A stretch of 6,115 nt of DNA, taken from the NCBI GenBank assembly GCA_007120485.1, contig SKNP01000112.1, forward strand, positions 1-6,115, read 5' to 3'. The notes under the pieces were generated by a model that saw only the letters and a list, made by a program, of their open reading frames with translations, was not told where the DNA came from and ran no database searches. Of this stretch, positions 1-5,583 are shown piece by piece. Position 1 is the stretch's first letter; every line of letters begins with the position of its first letter. The DNA is from Nitriliruptoraceae bacterium. Its GTDB lineage: Bacteria; Actinomycetota; Nitriliruptoria; Nitriliruptorales; Nitriliruptoraceae. A program made the position numbers and the translations under genes.

Positions 1-76
1 CAAGGCGACGCAGGACCTCCTTGTTGGAGAGTCCTGTCTCCTTGGCCAGCTCGTAGACGCGGACCTTGTTGCTCAC
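1..76 (-). CDS. infB: Translation initiation factor IF-2, N-terminal fragment
   Basis: Only the first 25 codons are in the window; the gene continues past base 1. They read MSNKVRVYELAKETGLSNKE followed by VLRRL. This is the typical start of bacterial IF-2, a small helical IF2-N subdomain (VRVYELAKE, then a helix with KEVL). IF-2 is the GTPase that brings initiator fMet-tRNA to the 30S subunit and promotes subunit joining; its GTPase domain lies outside the window. The start is GTG at 76, with GAGGAG at 86-91 nine bases upstream. The start overlaps the ylxR stop in a GTGA arrangement (73-76), which suggests translational coupling. The position after nusA and ylxR is the conserved order and supports the call despite the short length. 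Confidence 0.93.
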   Translation of the reverse strand, partial: MSNKVRVYELAKETGLSNKEVLRRL

Positions 77-393
77 GCGTTCTCGCTCCTCACGGTGCCT
101 TGACGCACCTCGGGGTGCACCGCCACGGCCGCCAGCGCATCGAGCGCGGCGTCGATCCCGGCGTCAGCGTCGGTCCGTAGTGCCCGCCGGAGCGCCGCGC
201 CACTGCGGCGACGCAGCGGTTCGACACAGCGGGGATCGGGACAGACGTACGCGCCTCGGCCGGGAAGGTGACCTGCTTCGTCGACGCGCACCCCATCGGG
301 GGTCGCGGCGAGCCGAACGAGCGCGCTCTTGGGGCGCGTCGTGCGGCAACCGATGCAGGTACGAACCGGCGCGGTGGGCGCGGTGATCGCCAG
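73..393 (-). CDS. ylxR: YlxR-family (DUF448) RNA-binding protein, probable CTG start
   Basis: This small basic protein has the two hallmarks of the YlxR/DUF448 fold: RTCIGCR (residues 11-17) and GRGAYVC (45-51), with further cysteines at 13, 16 and 56. The family is encoded between nusA and infB in many bacteria and is thought to bind RNA; its exact role here cannot be read from sequence. From CTG at 393 it is 106 aa, close to the usual 90-100. I prefer CTG because AAAGGAAG (398-405) lies just upstream, with a 4-base gap. The in-frame extension to GTG codons at 471 or 477 has no ribosome site, and about a third of its codons end in A or T, unlike the gene body. A standard gene caller would give 73-477 (134 aa). 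The stop overlaps the infB start. The C-terminal part (residues 75-93) is Ala/Asp-rich and probably helical. Confidence 0.9.
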   Translation of the reverse strand: MAITAPTAPVRTCIGCRTTRPKSALVRLAATPDGVRVDEAGHLPGRGAYVCPDPRCVEPLRRRSGAALRRALRTDADAGIDAALDALAAVAVHPEVRQGTVRSENA

Positions 394-506
394 GGTACTT
401 CCTTTCGGGCCTTGGGTGGACGGCGGTGGTGGGTTCTGGACGCTGTGCGGTCGGCATGGCGCTCGGCGCACACGCACGGTGAGAGCCGGGCCGTGCGGAG
501 CGCGGC
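394..506 (-). other. nusA-ylxR spacer with small hairpin
   Basis: This spacer of about 113 nt exists if ylxR starts at CTG 393. It holds a 7-bp inverted repeat (CGCACGG, 11-nt loop, CCGTGCG; 473-479 and 491-497) just after the nusA stop. No T-run follows on the minus strand, so it does not look like a full intrinsic terminator. It could act as an mRNA-stability or processing element. If translation began at GTG 477, that codon would lie inside the stem. Confidence 0.35.
398..405 (-). promoter_or_regulatory. Ribosome binding site deciding the ylxR start
   Basis: On the minus strand the site reads AAAGGAAG, then TACC, then CTG. It is the only Shine-Dalgarno-like run near the start of the conserved YlxR domain. 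It points to CTG at 393 as the initiator rather than the GTG codons at 471 or 477. Confidence 0.5.
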
Positions 507-1853
507 TCAGCTCGACCGGGGCTCATCACCCGGGTCGGTGGCCGCGTCGGTGGCTCCAGCAGCGGGCTCGTCGGGCTCCGTCAGCTCCTCAGCGAGTTCG
601 ACGACCGGGTCCTCGCCGTCGGTCGCCGGGGGCGCTGGGACGTCCGCGATCCGGGGTTCCCCCGGGGTGACCGGGCCGGAGCTGACGGGAAGGTCGGTCG
701 GCGCCGCATCCGGGTCGGCGCTGGCGACGTCGTCCTCCTCGTCCTCGAGCGCGGACCGACGGGCGGACTCGGCCGACTCGAACGCCTTCTCGATCGCGCG
801 CTCGCCTTCCTCGGACAACGGGTTGCCGTACTCGTCGATCAGGCCGGACTCCAGGGCTTCCTGGAACGCCTGTTGCTCGGCTTCGAACTGCGACTCGGAC
901 TTGATGTCGATCCGCCAACCGGTCAGGCGCGCAGCCAGTCGGGCGTTCTGCCCCTCACGGCCGATGGCCAACGACAGCTGGTAATCGGGGACGACGACCA
1001 ACGCGGTGCCGTCCTCGGGGTAGAGGTAGACGCTGGAGACCTTCGCGGGCGACAGGGCGTTGCCGACCAGCTGCTCGGGCTCGTCCGCCCAGCGGACGAT
1101 GTCGATGCGTTCGAGCTCGTCCGCGTGGAGCTCCTTCTGGACCCCACGGGCGCGCTGTCCGCCCGGCCCGACGCACGCCCCGACCGGGTCGACGTCGCGG
1201 TCGTTGGACATCACGGCCACCTTGGTGCGGTGACCGGCCTCACGGGCGATGCCACGGATCTCGACCAGGCCCTGCTCGATCTCCGGGACCTCCAGCGCGA
1301 ACAGACCGACGACCAGCGCCGGATGCGTCCGTGATCCGATGATCTGCGCGCCGCGGTCGCGGCGCTGCACCTCGATGACCACGGCGCGGCTGTGCGCCCC
1401 GTGTTCGAGCCGCTCGTTCGGGATCTGCTCGGCGTACGGCAGCAGCGCGGTCTGGCGGCCGAGCTCGAGGTAGGTCTGGTTGCCCTGCAGGCTGACCGTG
1501 CCGGAGATGATGTCGCCTTCGCGGCCGACGAACTCGCCGTAGGTGGCCTCGCGCTCCGCTTCACGCAGGCGCTGCAGCAGCACCTGCTTGGCGGTCTGGG
1601 CGACGATGCGTCCGAAGTCGCGCGGGGCGTCCTGCCACTCGGAGACGATGTTGCCCTCGTCATCGAGCTCCTGCGCGAAGACCGTCACCTCGCCGCTGTT
1701 GCGGTCGACGCTGACGCGGGCCTCGTCCCCGGTCGCCTCGTTGGACCGCTTGTAGGCCGAGGCCAGCGCGGTCTCGAAGGCTTCGACGACCGTGAGGAAG
1801 TCGATGCCCTTCTCGCGCTCGATCTGACGCAACGCGTCGATGTCGATCTTCAC
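507..1853 (-). CDS. nusA: Transcription termination/antitermination factor NusA
   Basis: The protein has 448 aa. NusA binds RNA polymerase and nascent RNA and modulates pausing, termination and antitermination. The RNAP-binding N-terminal domain spans about residues 1-108, followed by an S1 domain (about 110-175). The KH1 domain carries GACVGPGGQR (225-234). KH2 carries AIGREGQNARLAARLTGW (296-313), nearly identical to actinobacterial NusA. The core ends near residue 320. Residues 321-448 form an unusual tail, first helical (FEAEQQAFQEALE), then rich in Asp, Glu, Pro and Ala. Mycobacterial NusA is about 350 aa, so the extra length is all in this tail, which lacks recognisable alpha-proteobacterial-type AR repeats. 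The start is GTG at 1853 with GAAAGG (1861-1866) seven bases upstream. It lies 19 nt after the rimP stop, consistent with one operon. Confidence 0.98.
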   Translation of the reverse strand: MKIDIDALRQIEREKGIDFLTVVEAFETALASAYKRSNEATGDEARVSVDRNSGEVTVFAQELDDEGNIVSEWQDAPRDFGRIVAQTAKQVLLQRLREAEREATYGEFVGREGDIISGTVSLQGNQTYLELGRQTALLPYAEQIPNERLEHGAHSRAVVIEVQRRDRGAQIIGSRTHPALVVGLFALEVPEIEQGLVEIRGIAREAGHRTKVAVMSNDRDVDPVGACVGPGGQRARGVQKELHADELERIDIVRWADEPEQLVGNALSPAKVSSVYLYPEDGTALVVVPDYQLSLAIGREGQNARLAARLTGWRIDIKSESQFEAEQQAFQEALESGLIDEYGNPLSEEGERAIEKAFESAESARRSALEDEEDDVASADPDAAPTDLPVSSGPVTPGEPRIADVPAPPATDGEDPVVELAEELTEPDEPAAGATDAATDPGDEPRSS

Positions 1854-1872
1854 CTACGGGCCTTTCGGTCGC

Positions 1873-2352
1873 TCACCACGGGAGCACGACGCGGGCGGAC
1901 GTGATCGTGCCGAGCGGCACGTCGAGGTCCTGACCGTCGATCTCGAGGGTGATCTGGTCTTCGGAGGCAGCAGCGAGCCGGCCGGTGAGCTCCTCGCGCT
2001 CATCCGCACCGAGGTCGCGCTCGATCCGGACGTCGCGGCCGAGGTTGCGGCGGAAGTCCCGGGGGCTTCGCAGGGGGCGGTCGGTGCCGGGCGAGGTGAC
2101 CTCGAACGTGTACCGGCCGTCGATCGGGTCGGACTCGTCGAGCGCCTTGCTGAGCTCACGCGTCACCGACGCGATCGTGTCGACGTCGAGGTCACCTTCC
2201 GCCTCGGGATCGAGGAGGTCGAGGGTGATGCGCACCAGCCGGCGACCCCGCGGTCCCTTGACCACGATGTCGAGCAGCTCGACCTCGTGTCGGTCGGCGA
2301 TGGGCGCCGCGAGCTCGGTGACGGCGGCGATGAGGTCGTCGTGTTCGGCCAC
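1873..2352 (-). CDS. rimP: Ribosome maturation factor RimP
   Basis: The protein has 159 aa, the usual RimP length. RimP binds the free 30S subunit and assists late 30S assembly. The family signature is YTFEVTSPGTDRPLRSPRDF (residues 81-100). Upstream is the N-terminal alpha/beta domain (ELLDIVVKG, RLVRITLDL, 25-46), and a C-terminal Sm-like beta-barrel follows (about 100-159, including GQDLDVPLGTITSARVVL). The start is GTG at 2352, preceded by an excellent AGGAGGT (2358-2364) with a 5-base gap. It is the first gene of the rimP-nusA-ylxR-infB block, so operon promoters should lie in the 2353-2655 gap. Nothing is missing or broken. Confidence 0.97.
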   Translation of the reverse strand: MAEHDDLIAAVTELAAPIADRHEVELLDIVVKGPRGRRLVRITLDLLDPEAEGDLDVDTIASVTRELSKALDESDPIDGRYTFEVTSPGTDRPLRSPRDFRRNLGRDVRIERDLGADEREELTGRLAAASEDQITLEIDGQDLDVPLGTITSARVVLPW

Positions 2353-2427
2353 CTGCCACCTCCTCGCTCGTGTCTCGTGCTGGTCTCGGCATCCCGGTCG
2401 GGTGCAGCGTTCGGGCGCTCACGACAA

Positions 2428-2451
2428 CGGCCGGCCCGGGTGGGCCGGCCG
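2428..2451 (-). terminator. Strong 10-bp hairpin, candidate terminator or attenuator
   Basis: A perfect inverted repeat, CGGCCGGCCC - 4-nt loop - GGGCCGGCCG, is followed on the minus strand by TTGT. The all-G/C stem is very stable, but the T-tract is short, as is common for actinobacterial terminators. It lies about 205 nt past the ispG stop and about 75 nt before the rimP start. It may end ispG transcripts or, if the promoter is upstream, act as a leader attenuator for rimP-nusA. Its strand of action is uncertain because the stem is symmetric; the opposite side is followed by CGCTTT. Confidence 0.45.
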
Positions 2452-2524
2452 CGCTTTGGCTGGGTCCTGCCGGTCGTGGTCCGCGAGCGGCGGCGCCTCG
2501 CCGTCCGGGGCCGAACGCGGCGCA

Positions 2525-2542
2525 GCGGGCCGTCAGGCCCGC
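2525..2542. repeat. Small inverted repeat in the ispG-rimP gap
   Basis: A 7-bp perfect stem (GCGGGCC, loop GTCA, GGCCCGC) extends by three further pairs after one mismatch. No T-run follows on the minus strand. It could be an RNA hairpin downstream of ispG or part of the rimP leader; G+C richness makes chance occurrence fairly easy. Confidence 0.3.
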
Positions 2543-2655
2543 CGCGAGAGGTGACCGTACCACGCGGCGTTGTGGGCCGCTACGGCGCCACGCGTCGCCG
2601 GCGCCCGGCCCGGACCTGAGCTGGACGCCGTACGCGACGGCCGGTTCGTGGCGCG

Positions 2656-3822
2656 TCAGGCGACCACGGGCGACCCCTCGCCTCGTTCCGCCCGGATCTC
2701 CTCGGCCATCTCGGAGGCGAAGTGGACCAGTGCTTCGACGATGTCCTCCTCGCGGACGGTGGCGATCTTCTCGCCCTTCTTGATGATGTCGCCCTTGCCG
2801 TTCCCGGCCGCCACACCCAGGTCCGCTTCGCGCGCCTCACCCGGACCGTTGACGACGCAGCCCATGACCGCGACCCGCAGCGGTGCCTCGATGCCCTCGA
2901 GGCCCTTCTGGACGTCCTCGGCGAGCGTCCACACGTCGACCTGCGCCCGGCCGCACGACGGGCACGAGACGACGTCGAGCCCGCGTTCGCGCAGATGCAG
3001 CGACTCCAGGATCGCGATGCCGGCCTTGACCTCCTCGACCGGGTCCGCGGACAACGACACCCGGATCGTGTCGCCGATGCCCTCCGCGAGCAGCGTGCCG
3101 ATACCCACCGAGGACTTGATCGAACCGGACTTGAGCGGCCCCGCCTCCGTCACGCCCAGGTGCAGCGGGTAGTCGGTCCGCTCCGACAGCAGCCGGTAGG
3201 TCCGGATCATCGTCCAGGGGTCGGAGTGCTTGACCGAGATCTTGGTGTCGTGGAAGCCGACGTCCTCGAGCAGCCGCACCTCGCGCAGCGCTGACTCGAC
3301 CATCGCCTCCGGCGTCGGGCCACCGAACTCGTCGAGGATCGCCTGTTCGAGCGAGCCGCCGTTGACGCCGATGCGGATCGCGACGCCGGCCTCGTCAGCC
3401 ATCTGGCCCAGCAAGGCCACCTTGTCGTGCTTCTTGATGTTGCCCGGGTTGATACGGACCCCGGCGCAACCCGCCTCGATCGCCATCACGGCGTACTTCC
3501 ACTGGAAGTGGATGTCGGCGATCACCGGGATCCGGGCGTGCTCGGCGATGTAGGCCAGCGCGTCCGCGTCCTCCTTGCGTGGGACCGCCACCCGCACCAC
3601 GTCGGCTCCGGCCGCCTGAGCGGCCGCGATCGCCTGCAGCGTCAGGTCGGCCTCGTGGGTGGGCGTGACCGTCATCGTCTGCACGCTGATCGGCGCGTCG
3701 CCCCCGACCTCCAGCGGACCCAGGCGGATCTTGCGGGTGGGGCGGCGCTGCGGACCGTCTTCGACGGGCACGACCGCCGGCTCGGTCGGGAGCACGGGAA
3801 GTTGGCCGGATGCGGTGGCCAC
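2656..3822 (-). CDS. ispG: 4-hydroxy-3-methylbut-2-en-1-yl diphosphate synthase IspG (GcpE)
   Basis: The protein has 388 aa, normal for actinobacterial IspG. It catalyses the penultimate MEP-pathway step: reductive ring opening of methylerythritol cyclodiphosphate to HMBPP, using a [4Fe-4S] cluster. The N-terminal TIM-barrel carries VRVAVPRKEDADAL (76-89), IADIHFQWKYA (101-111), RINPGNIKKHD (123-133) and IRIGVNGGSLEQ (149-160). The middle part has KISVKHSDP and LHLGVTEAGPLKSGSIKSS. The cluster-binding C-terminal domain has SCPSCGRAQVDV (Cys287, Cys290) and MGCVVNGPGEAREADLGV (Cys322, Glu329), so all expected ligands are present. The frame stays open to 4038, through the repeat. I start at GTG 3822 because GAGGAG (3829-3834) lies six bases upstream and homology begins shortly after. 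It lies downstream of dxr and the protease, but the 237-bp gap allows a separate promoter. Confidence 0.98.
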   Translation of the reverse strand: MATASGQLPVLPTEPAVVPVEDGPQRRPTRKIRLGPLEVGGDAPISVQTMTVTPTHEADLTLQAIAAAQAAGADVVRVAVPRKEDADALAYIAEHARIPVIADIHFQWKYAVMAIEAGCAGVRINPGNIKKHDKVALLGQMADEAGVAIRIGVNGGSLEQAILDEFGGPTPEAMVESALREVRLLEDVGFHDTKISVKHSDPWTMIRTYRLLSERTDYPLHLGVTEAGPLKSGSIKSSVGIGTLLAEGIGDTIRVSLSADPVEEVKAGIAILESLHLRERGLDVVSCPSCGRAQVDVWTLAEDVQKGLEGIEAPLRVAVMGCVVNGPGEAREADLGVAAGNGKGDIIKKGEKIATVREEDIVEALVHFASEMAEEIRAERGEGSPVVA

Positions 3823-3828
3823 GGCAGG

Positions 3829-3834
3829 CTCCTC
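3829..3834 (-). promoter_or_regulatory. Ribosome binding site fixing the ispG start
   Basis: GAGGAG lies six bases before GTG 3822. It separates the true start from the longer open frame that continues upstream through the tandem repeat to 4038, where the translation is Arg/Pro-rich and repetitive. Confidence 0.7.
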
Positions 3835-3879
3835 GCGGGGAGGTGGGAGGCGGGATGTGTCATGGAAGGTTCGACGCGG

Positions 3880-3885
3880 AGGGTA
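3880..3885 (-). promoter_or_regulatory. Weak candidate -10 box for ispG
   Basis: TACCCT on the minus strand fits the TANNNT pattern tolerated by actinobacterial housekeeping sigma factors and lies about 58 bases before the ispG start. The best -35-like TTGCCC is 22 bases upstream, too far for a standard spacer. This is a suggestion only. Confidence 0.18.
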
Positions 3886-3917
3886 GCTGTGGGTGCCTCG
3901 GCCGAGCGGGCAAGCAG

Positions 3918-3947
3918 CCTGATCGGTCGCCGGGACCTGATCGGTCG
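3918..3947. repeat. Short direct repeat, 18-bp period
   Basis: CCTGATCGGTCG occurs at 3918-3929 and again at 3936-3947. Its GATCGGTC core resembles the GACCGGTC core of the adjacent 32-bp repeat, so the two may be diverged parts of one repeat cluster. Confidence 0.6.
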
Positions 3948-3950
3948 GTG

Positions 3951-4061
3951 CTGGCACGACCGGTCGGCCCCCACACCGTCCGCTGGCACGACCGGTCGAC
4001 CCGCACACCGTCCGCTGGCGCGACCGGTCGACCCGCACACCGTCCGCTGGCGAGACCGGTC
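3951..4061. repeat. 32-bp tandem repeat, three full units plus a partial fourth
   Basis: Units lie at 3951-3982, 3983-4014 and 4015-4046, with a partial copy from 4047 to about 4061. On the plus strand each full unit begins CTGGC and ends ACACCGTCCG. Units 1 and 2 differ at two positions and units 2 and 3 at one, so the expansion looks recent. Each full unit contains the 10-bp palindrome CGACCGGTCG; the partial copy keeps GACCGGTC. There are no unique spacers, so this is not a CRISPR. The array fills most of the gap between the RIP protease and ispG, and the partial unit runs into the protease stop codon (4060-4062). It would be transcribed if the two genes share an mRNA. Confidence 0.93.
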
Positions 4062-5583
4062 AGCCGAACCGGATCGGGTCGGAGATGTCCAGCCACAGCG
4101 TCGTGATGAACACGATCAGGATCACCGCGATCACCGGGAGCGCCACGGCGGTGATCGCTCGAGGGTCGACCGTGTAGGTCTCGGGTCGGCCGCGTAGCCG
4201 GCGGTAGAGGTTGCCGACCTTCTCCACGGCGAGCACCGCCAGGTGCCCGCCGTCGAACGGTGGCAGCGGCACGATGTTGAACAGGAACACGAACACGTTG
4301 AGGAAGGCGAGCAGGAACACCAACGAGAACAACCCGAGGGCACCCTGTCCCGCGGCCTGCCCGGCGATGGAGGCGATCCCCACGACGGAGACCGCGCCCT
4401 CCGGGTCACGCTCCTGGGTGCCGGCGGACGCCGAGACCAGTTCGCCGATCCCGGCCGGGCTGAAGACCCGCGCGAGCCCCTCGACGCTCGCACCGACCAT
4501 CGGCACCACCCCGCCGATCGGCTCCTGCTCGTCACCGATGGCGGCACGCCGGATGGCTTGCACGGGCCCGAGGCGGTCGGTGACCTCCTGCGGCGCGAAC
4601 CCCGCCAGCCCGAAGGTCTCGCCGCTGTCGGGGTCGGTCTCCGCCTGTGGCACCAGCTCGAGGTCCAGGGTCTGCCCATCGCGCTCGACGGTGAGCGTGG
4701 TCGCCTCCTCCGGCCGCTCGCGGATCATCTCGCGCAGCTCGAGGTAGTCATCGGACGCGGTGCCCTCGACCGCGAGCACCTGGTCCCCGGGCTCCAGGCC
4801 CACCTCGGCCGCCGGGGTGTCCTCGAGCACCACCCCGACCTCGGTGGTCGGCTCACCGGTCGGCAGCGGGATCAGCGCGTAGGCGCCGAGCAGGAGCAGG
4901 AACGCGATCACCAGGTGCGTCAGCGGGCCGAACCCGATCGTGCACGCGCGTTGCCAGATCGGCCGGTCGTGGTAGAAGCGTCCCTCGTCGCCGCGCTCGA
5001 GGCGCCACGGGAGGTCACCGACCTTCTCGCTGTGGCCGACCTCGGTGAGGAGCACCTCCGCCAGGGTGCGGCGAGCCCGCTCGGGATCGTCGTCCATGCT
5101 GGCCCGGGCGCGGGCGACGATCCGGTCAGCCGTCCTCTCCGGGGTGCCCCGCTCCCGCAGGATCCGACCCAGCCGGTCCCAGGTCGCCGGCGGGAGCCCG
5201 GAGGCGTCGAGCGCCTCGTCCGGGTGCGCCGGGGTCGCGGTGGTCGTTCCTGGCCCGGACCGTCCGGCACCCACCGCCGCCGGCTCCACCTCTCGGTCGG
5301 CGGCGAGCGCGGGCGGATCGAACACCTCGTCGACCACGGGTCGTCGGCGCTCATCGTTCGGGTCCATGCCCCGGATCGAGACGAACCCGCCCAGGGGCAA
5401 GGCCTTGACGCCGTACTCGGTCTCGCCGCGGCGGGTCGACCACAGCGTCGGCCCGAACCCCACGAAGTAGCGGTCAGCGCGCATGCCGAACAGCTTGGCG
5501 GTCACCAGGTGGCCGAGTTCGTGGATCAGCACGGAGATGATCAACGCGACCACGAACGCGATGACACCGAGCGTGAAGGTCAT
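4060..5583 (-). CDS. RIP site-2 intramembrane metalloprotease (RseP/Rip1 family)
   Basis: This 507-aa membrane zinc protease is of the family that cleaves anti-sigma factors and other membrane proteins within the bilayer. The first helix carries the zinc motif HELGH (residues 21-25). FVGFGPTLW and ALPLGGFVSIRGMD (61-74) follow, the beta-loop typical of the family. A second helix (about 217-240) begins GFGPLTHLVIAF. A PDZ domain (about 247-312, GLEPGDQVLAVEG) precedes the third helix (about 415-440). Its NIVPLPPFDGGHL (436-448) carries the second zinc motif with the Asp ligand. A fourth helix is at about 478-498. Mycobacterial Rip1 is about 400 aa; the extra length is mainly residues 78-205, charged and partly low-complexity. 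Start ATG 5583 has GGAG upstream and overlaps the dxr stop (ATGA). Substrates cannot be told from this window. Confidence 0.96.
   Translation of the reverse strand: MTFTLGVIAFVVALIISVLIHELGHLVTAKLFGMRADRYFVGFGPTLWSTRRGETEYGVKALPLGGFVSIRGMDPNDERRRPVVDEVFDPPALAADREVEPAAVGAGRSGPGTTTATPAHPDEALDASGLPPATWDRLGRILRERGTPERTADRIVARARASMDDDPERARRTLAEVLLTEVGHSEKVGDLPWRLERGDEGRFYHDRPIWQRACTIGFGPLTHLVIAFLLLLGAYALIPLPTGEPTTEVGVVLEDTPAAEVGLEPGDQVLAVEGTASDDYLELREMIRERPEEATTLTVERDGQTLDLELVPQAETDPDSGETFGLAGFAPQEVTDRLGPVQAIRRAAIGDEQEPIGGVVPMVGASVEGLARVFSPAGIGELVSASAGTQERDPEGAVSVVGIASIAGQAAGQGALGLFSLVFLLAFLNVFVFLFNIVPLPPFDGGHLAVLAVEKVGNLYRRLRGRPETYTVDPRAITAVALPVIAVILIVFITTLWLDISDPIRFG

Larger units (their letters stand above)
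2353..2655 (-). other. Non-coding gap between ispG and rimP
   Basis: This 303-bp stretch shows no convincing gene or tRNA. It should hold the end of the ispG transcript and the promoter and leader of the rimP operon. I see three G+C inverted repeats: GGCGCC with a 10-nt loop (2584-2605), GCGGGCC/GGCCCGC with a 4-nt loop (2525-2542), and a strong 10-bp stem at 2428-2451. A possible -10 hexamer, TACGGT, lies at 2554-2559 on the minus strand, but no good -35 sits 16-18 bases upstream. I therefore do not call a promoter. Confidence 0.6.

Noticed and set aside
473..497. Intrinsic terminator after nusA
   Set aside because: The stem is only 7 bp with an 11-nt loop and no T-run, and it lies inside a conserved operon where infB expression must continue.
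2554..2559. TACGGT as a -10 box for the rimP operon
   Set aside because: No TTGACA-like hexamer lies 16-18 bases upstream, so by sequence alone it is not distinguishable from chance.
2192..2563. Minus-strand open frame overlapping the rimP start
   Set aside because: It overlaps rimP in another frame, is Arg/Pro/Ala-rich and has no family motif; rimP itself has the strong ribosome site and signature.
1392..2619. Long plus-strand open frames opposite nusA and rimP (and similarly 2722-3294 and 3427-4197 opposite ispG)
   Set aside because: They are antisense to well-identified genes, have no recognisable domains, and are expected where third codon positions are almost all G or C.
3823..4038. 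N-terminal extension of IspG through the repeat region
   Set aside because: The frame is open, but the translation is repetitive and Arg/Pro-rich, the homology starts after GTG 3822, and that GTG has a clear GAGGAG site.
3918..4061. Possible CRISPR array
   Set aside because: The 32-bp units follow each other head to tail with no unique spacers, and no cas gene is in the window. It is a simple tandem repeat.
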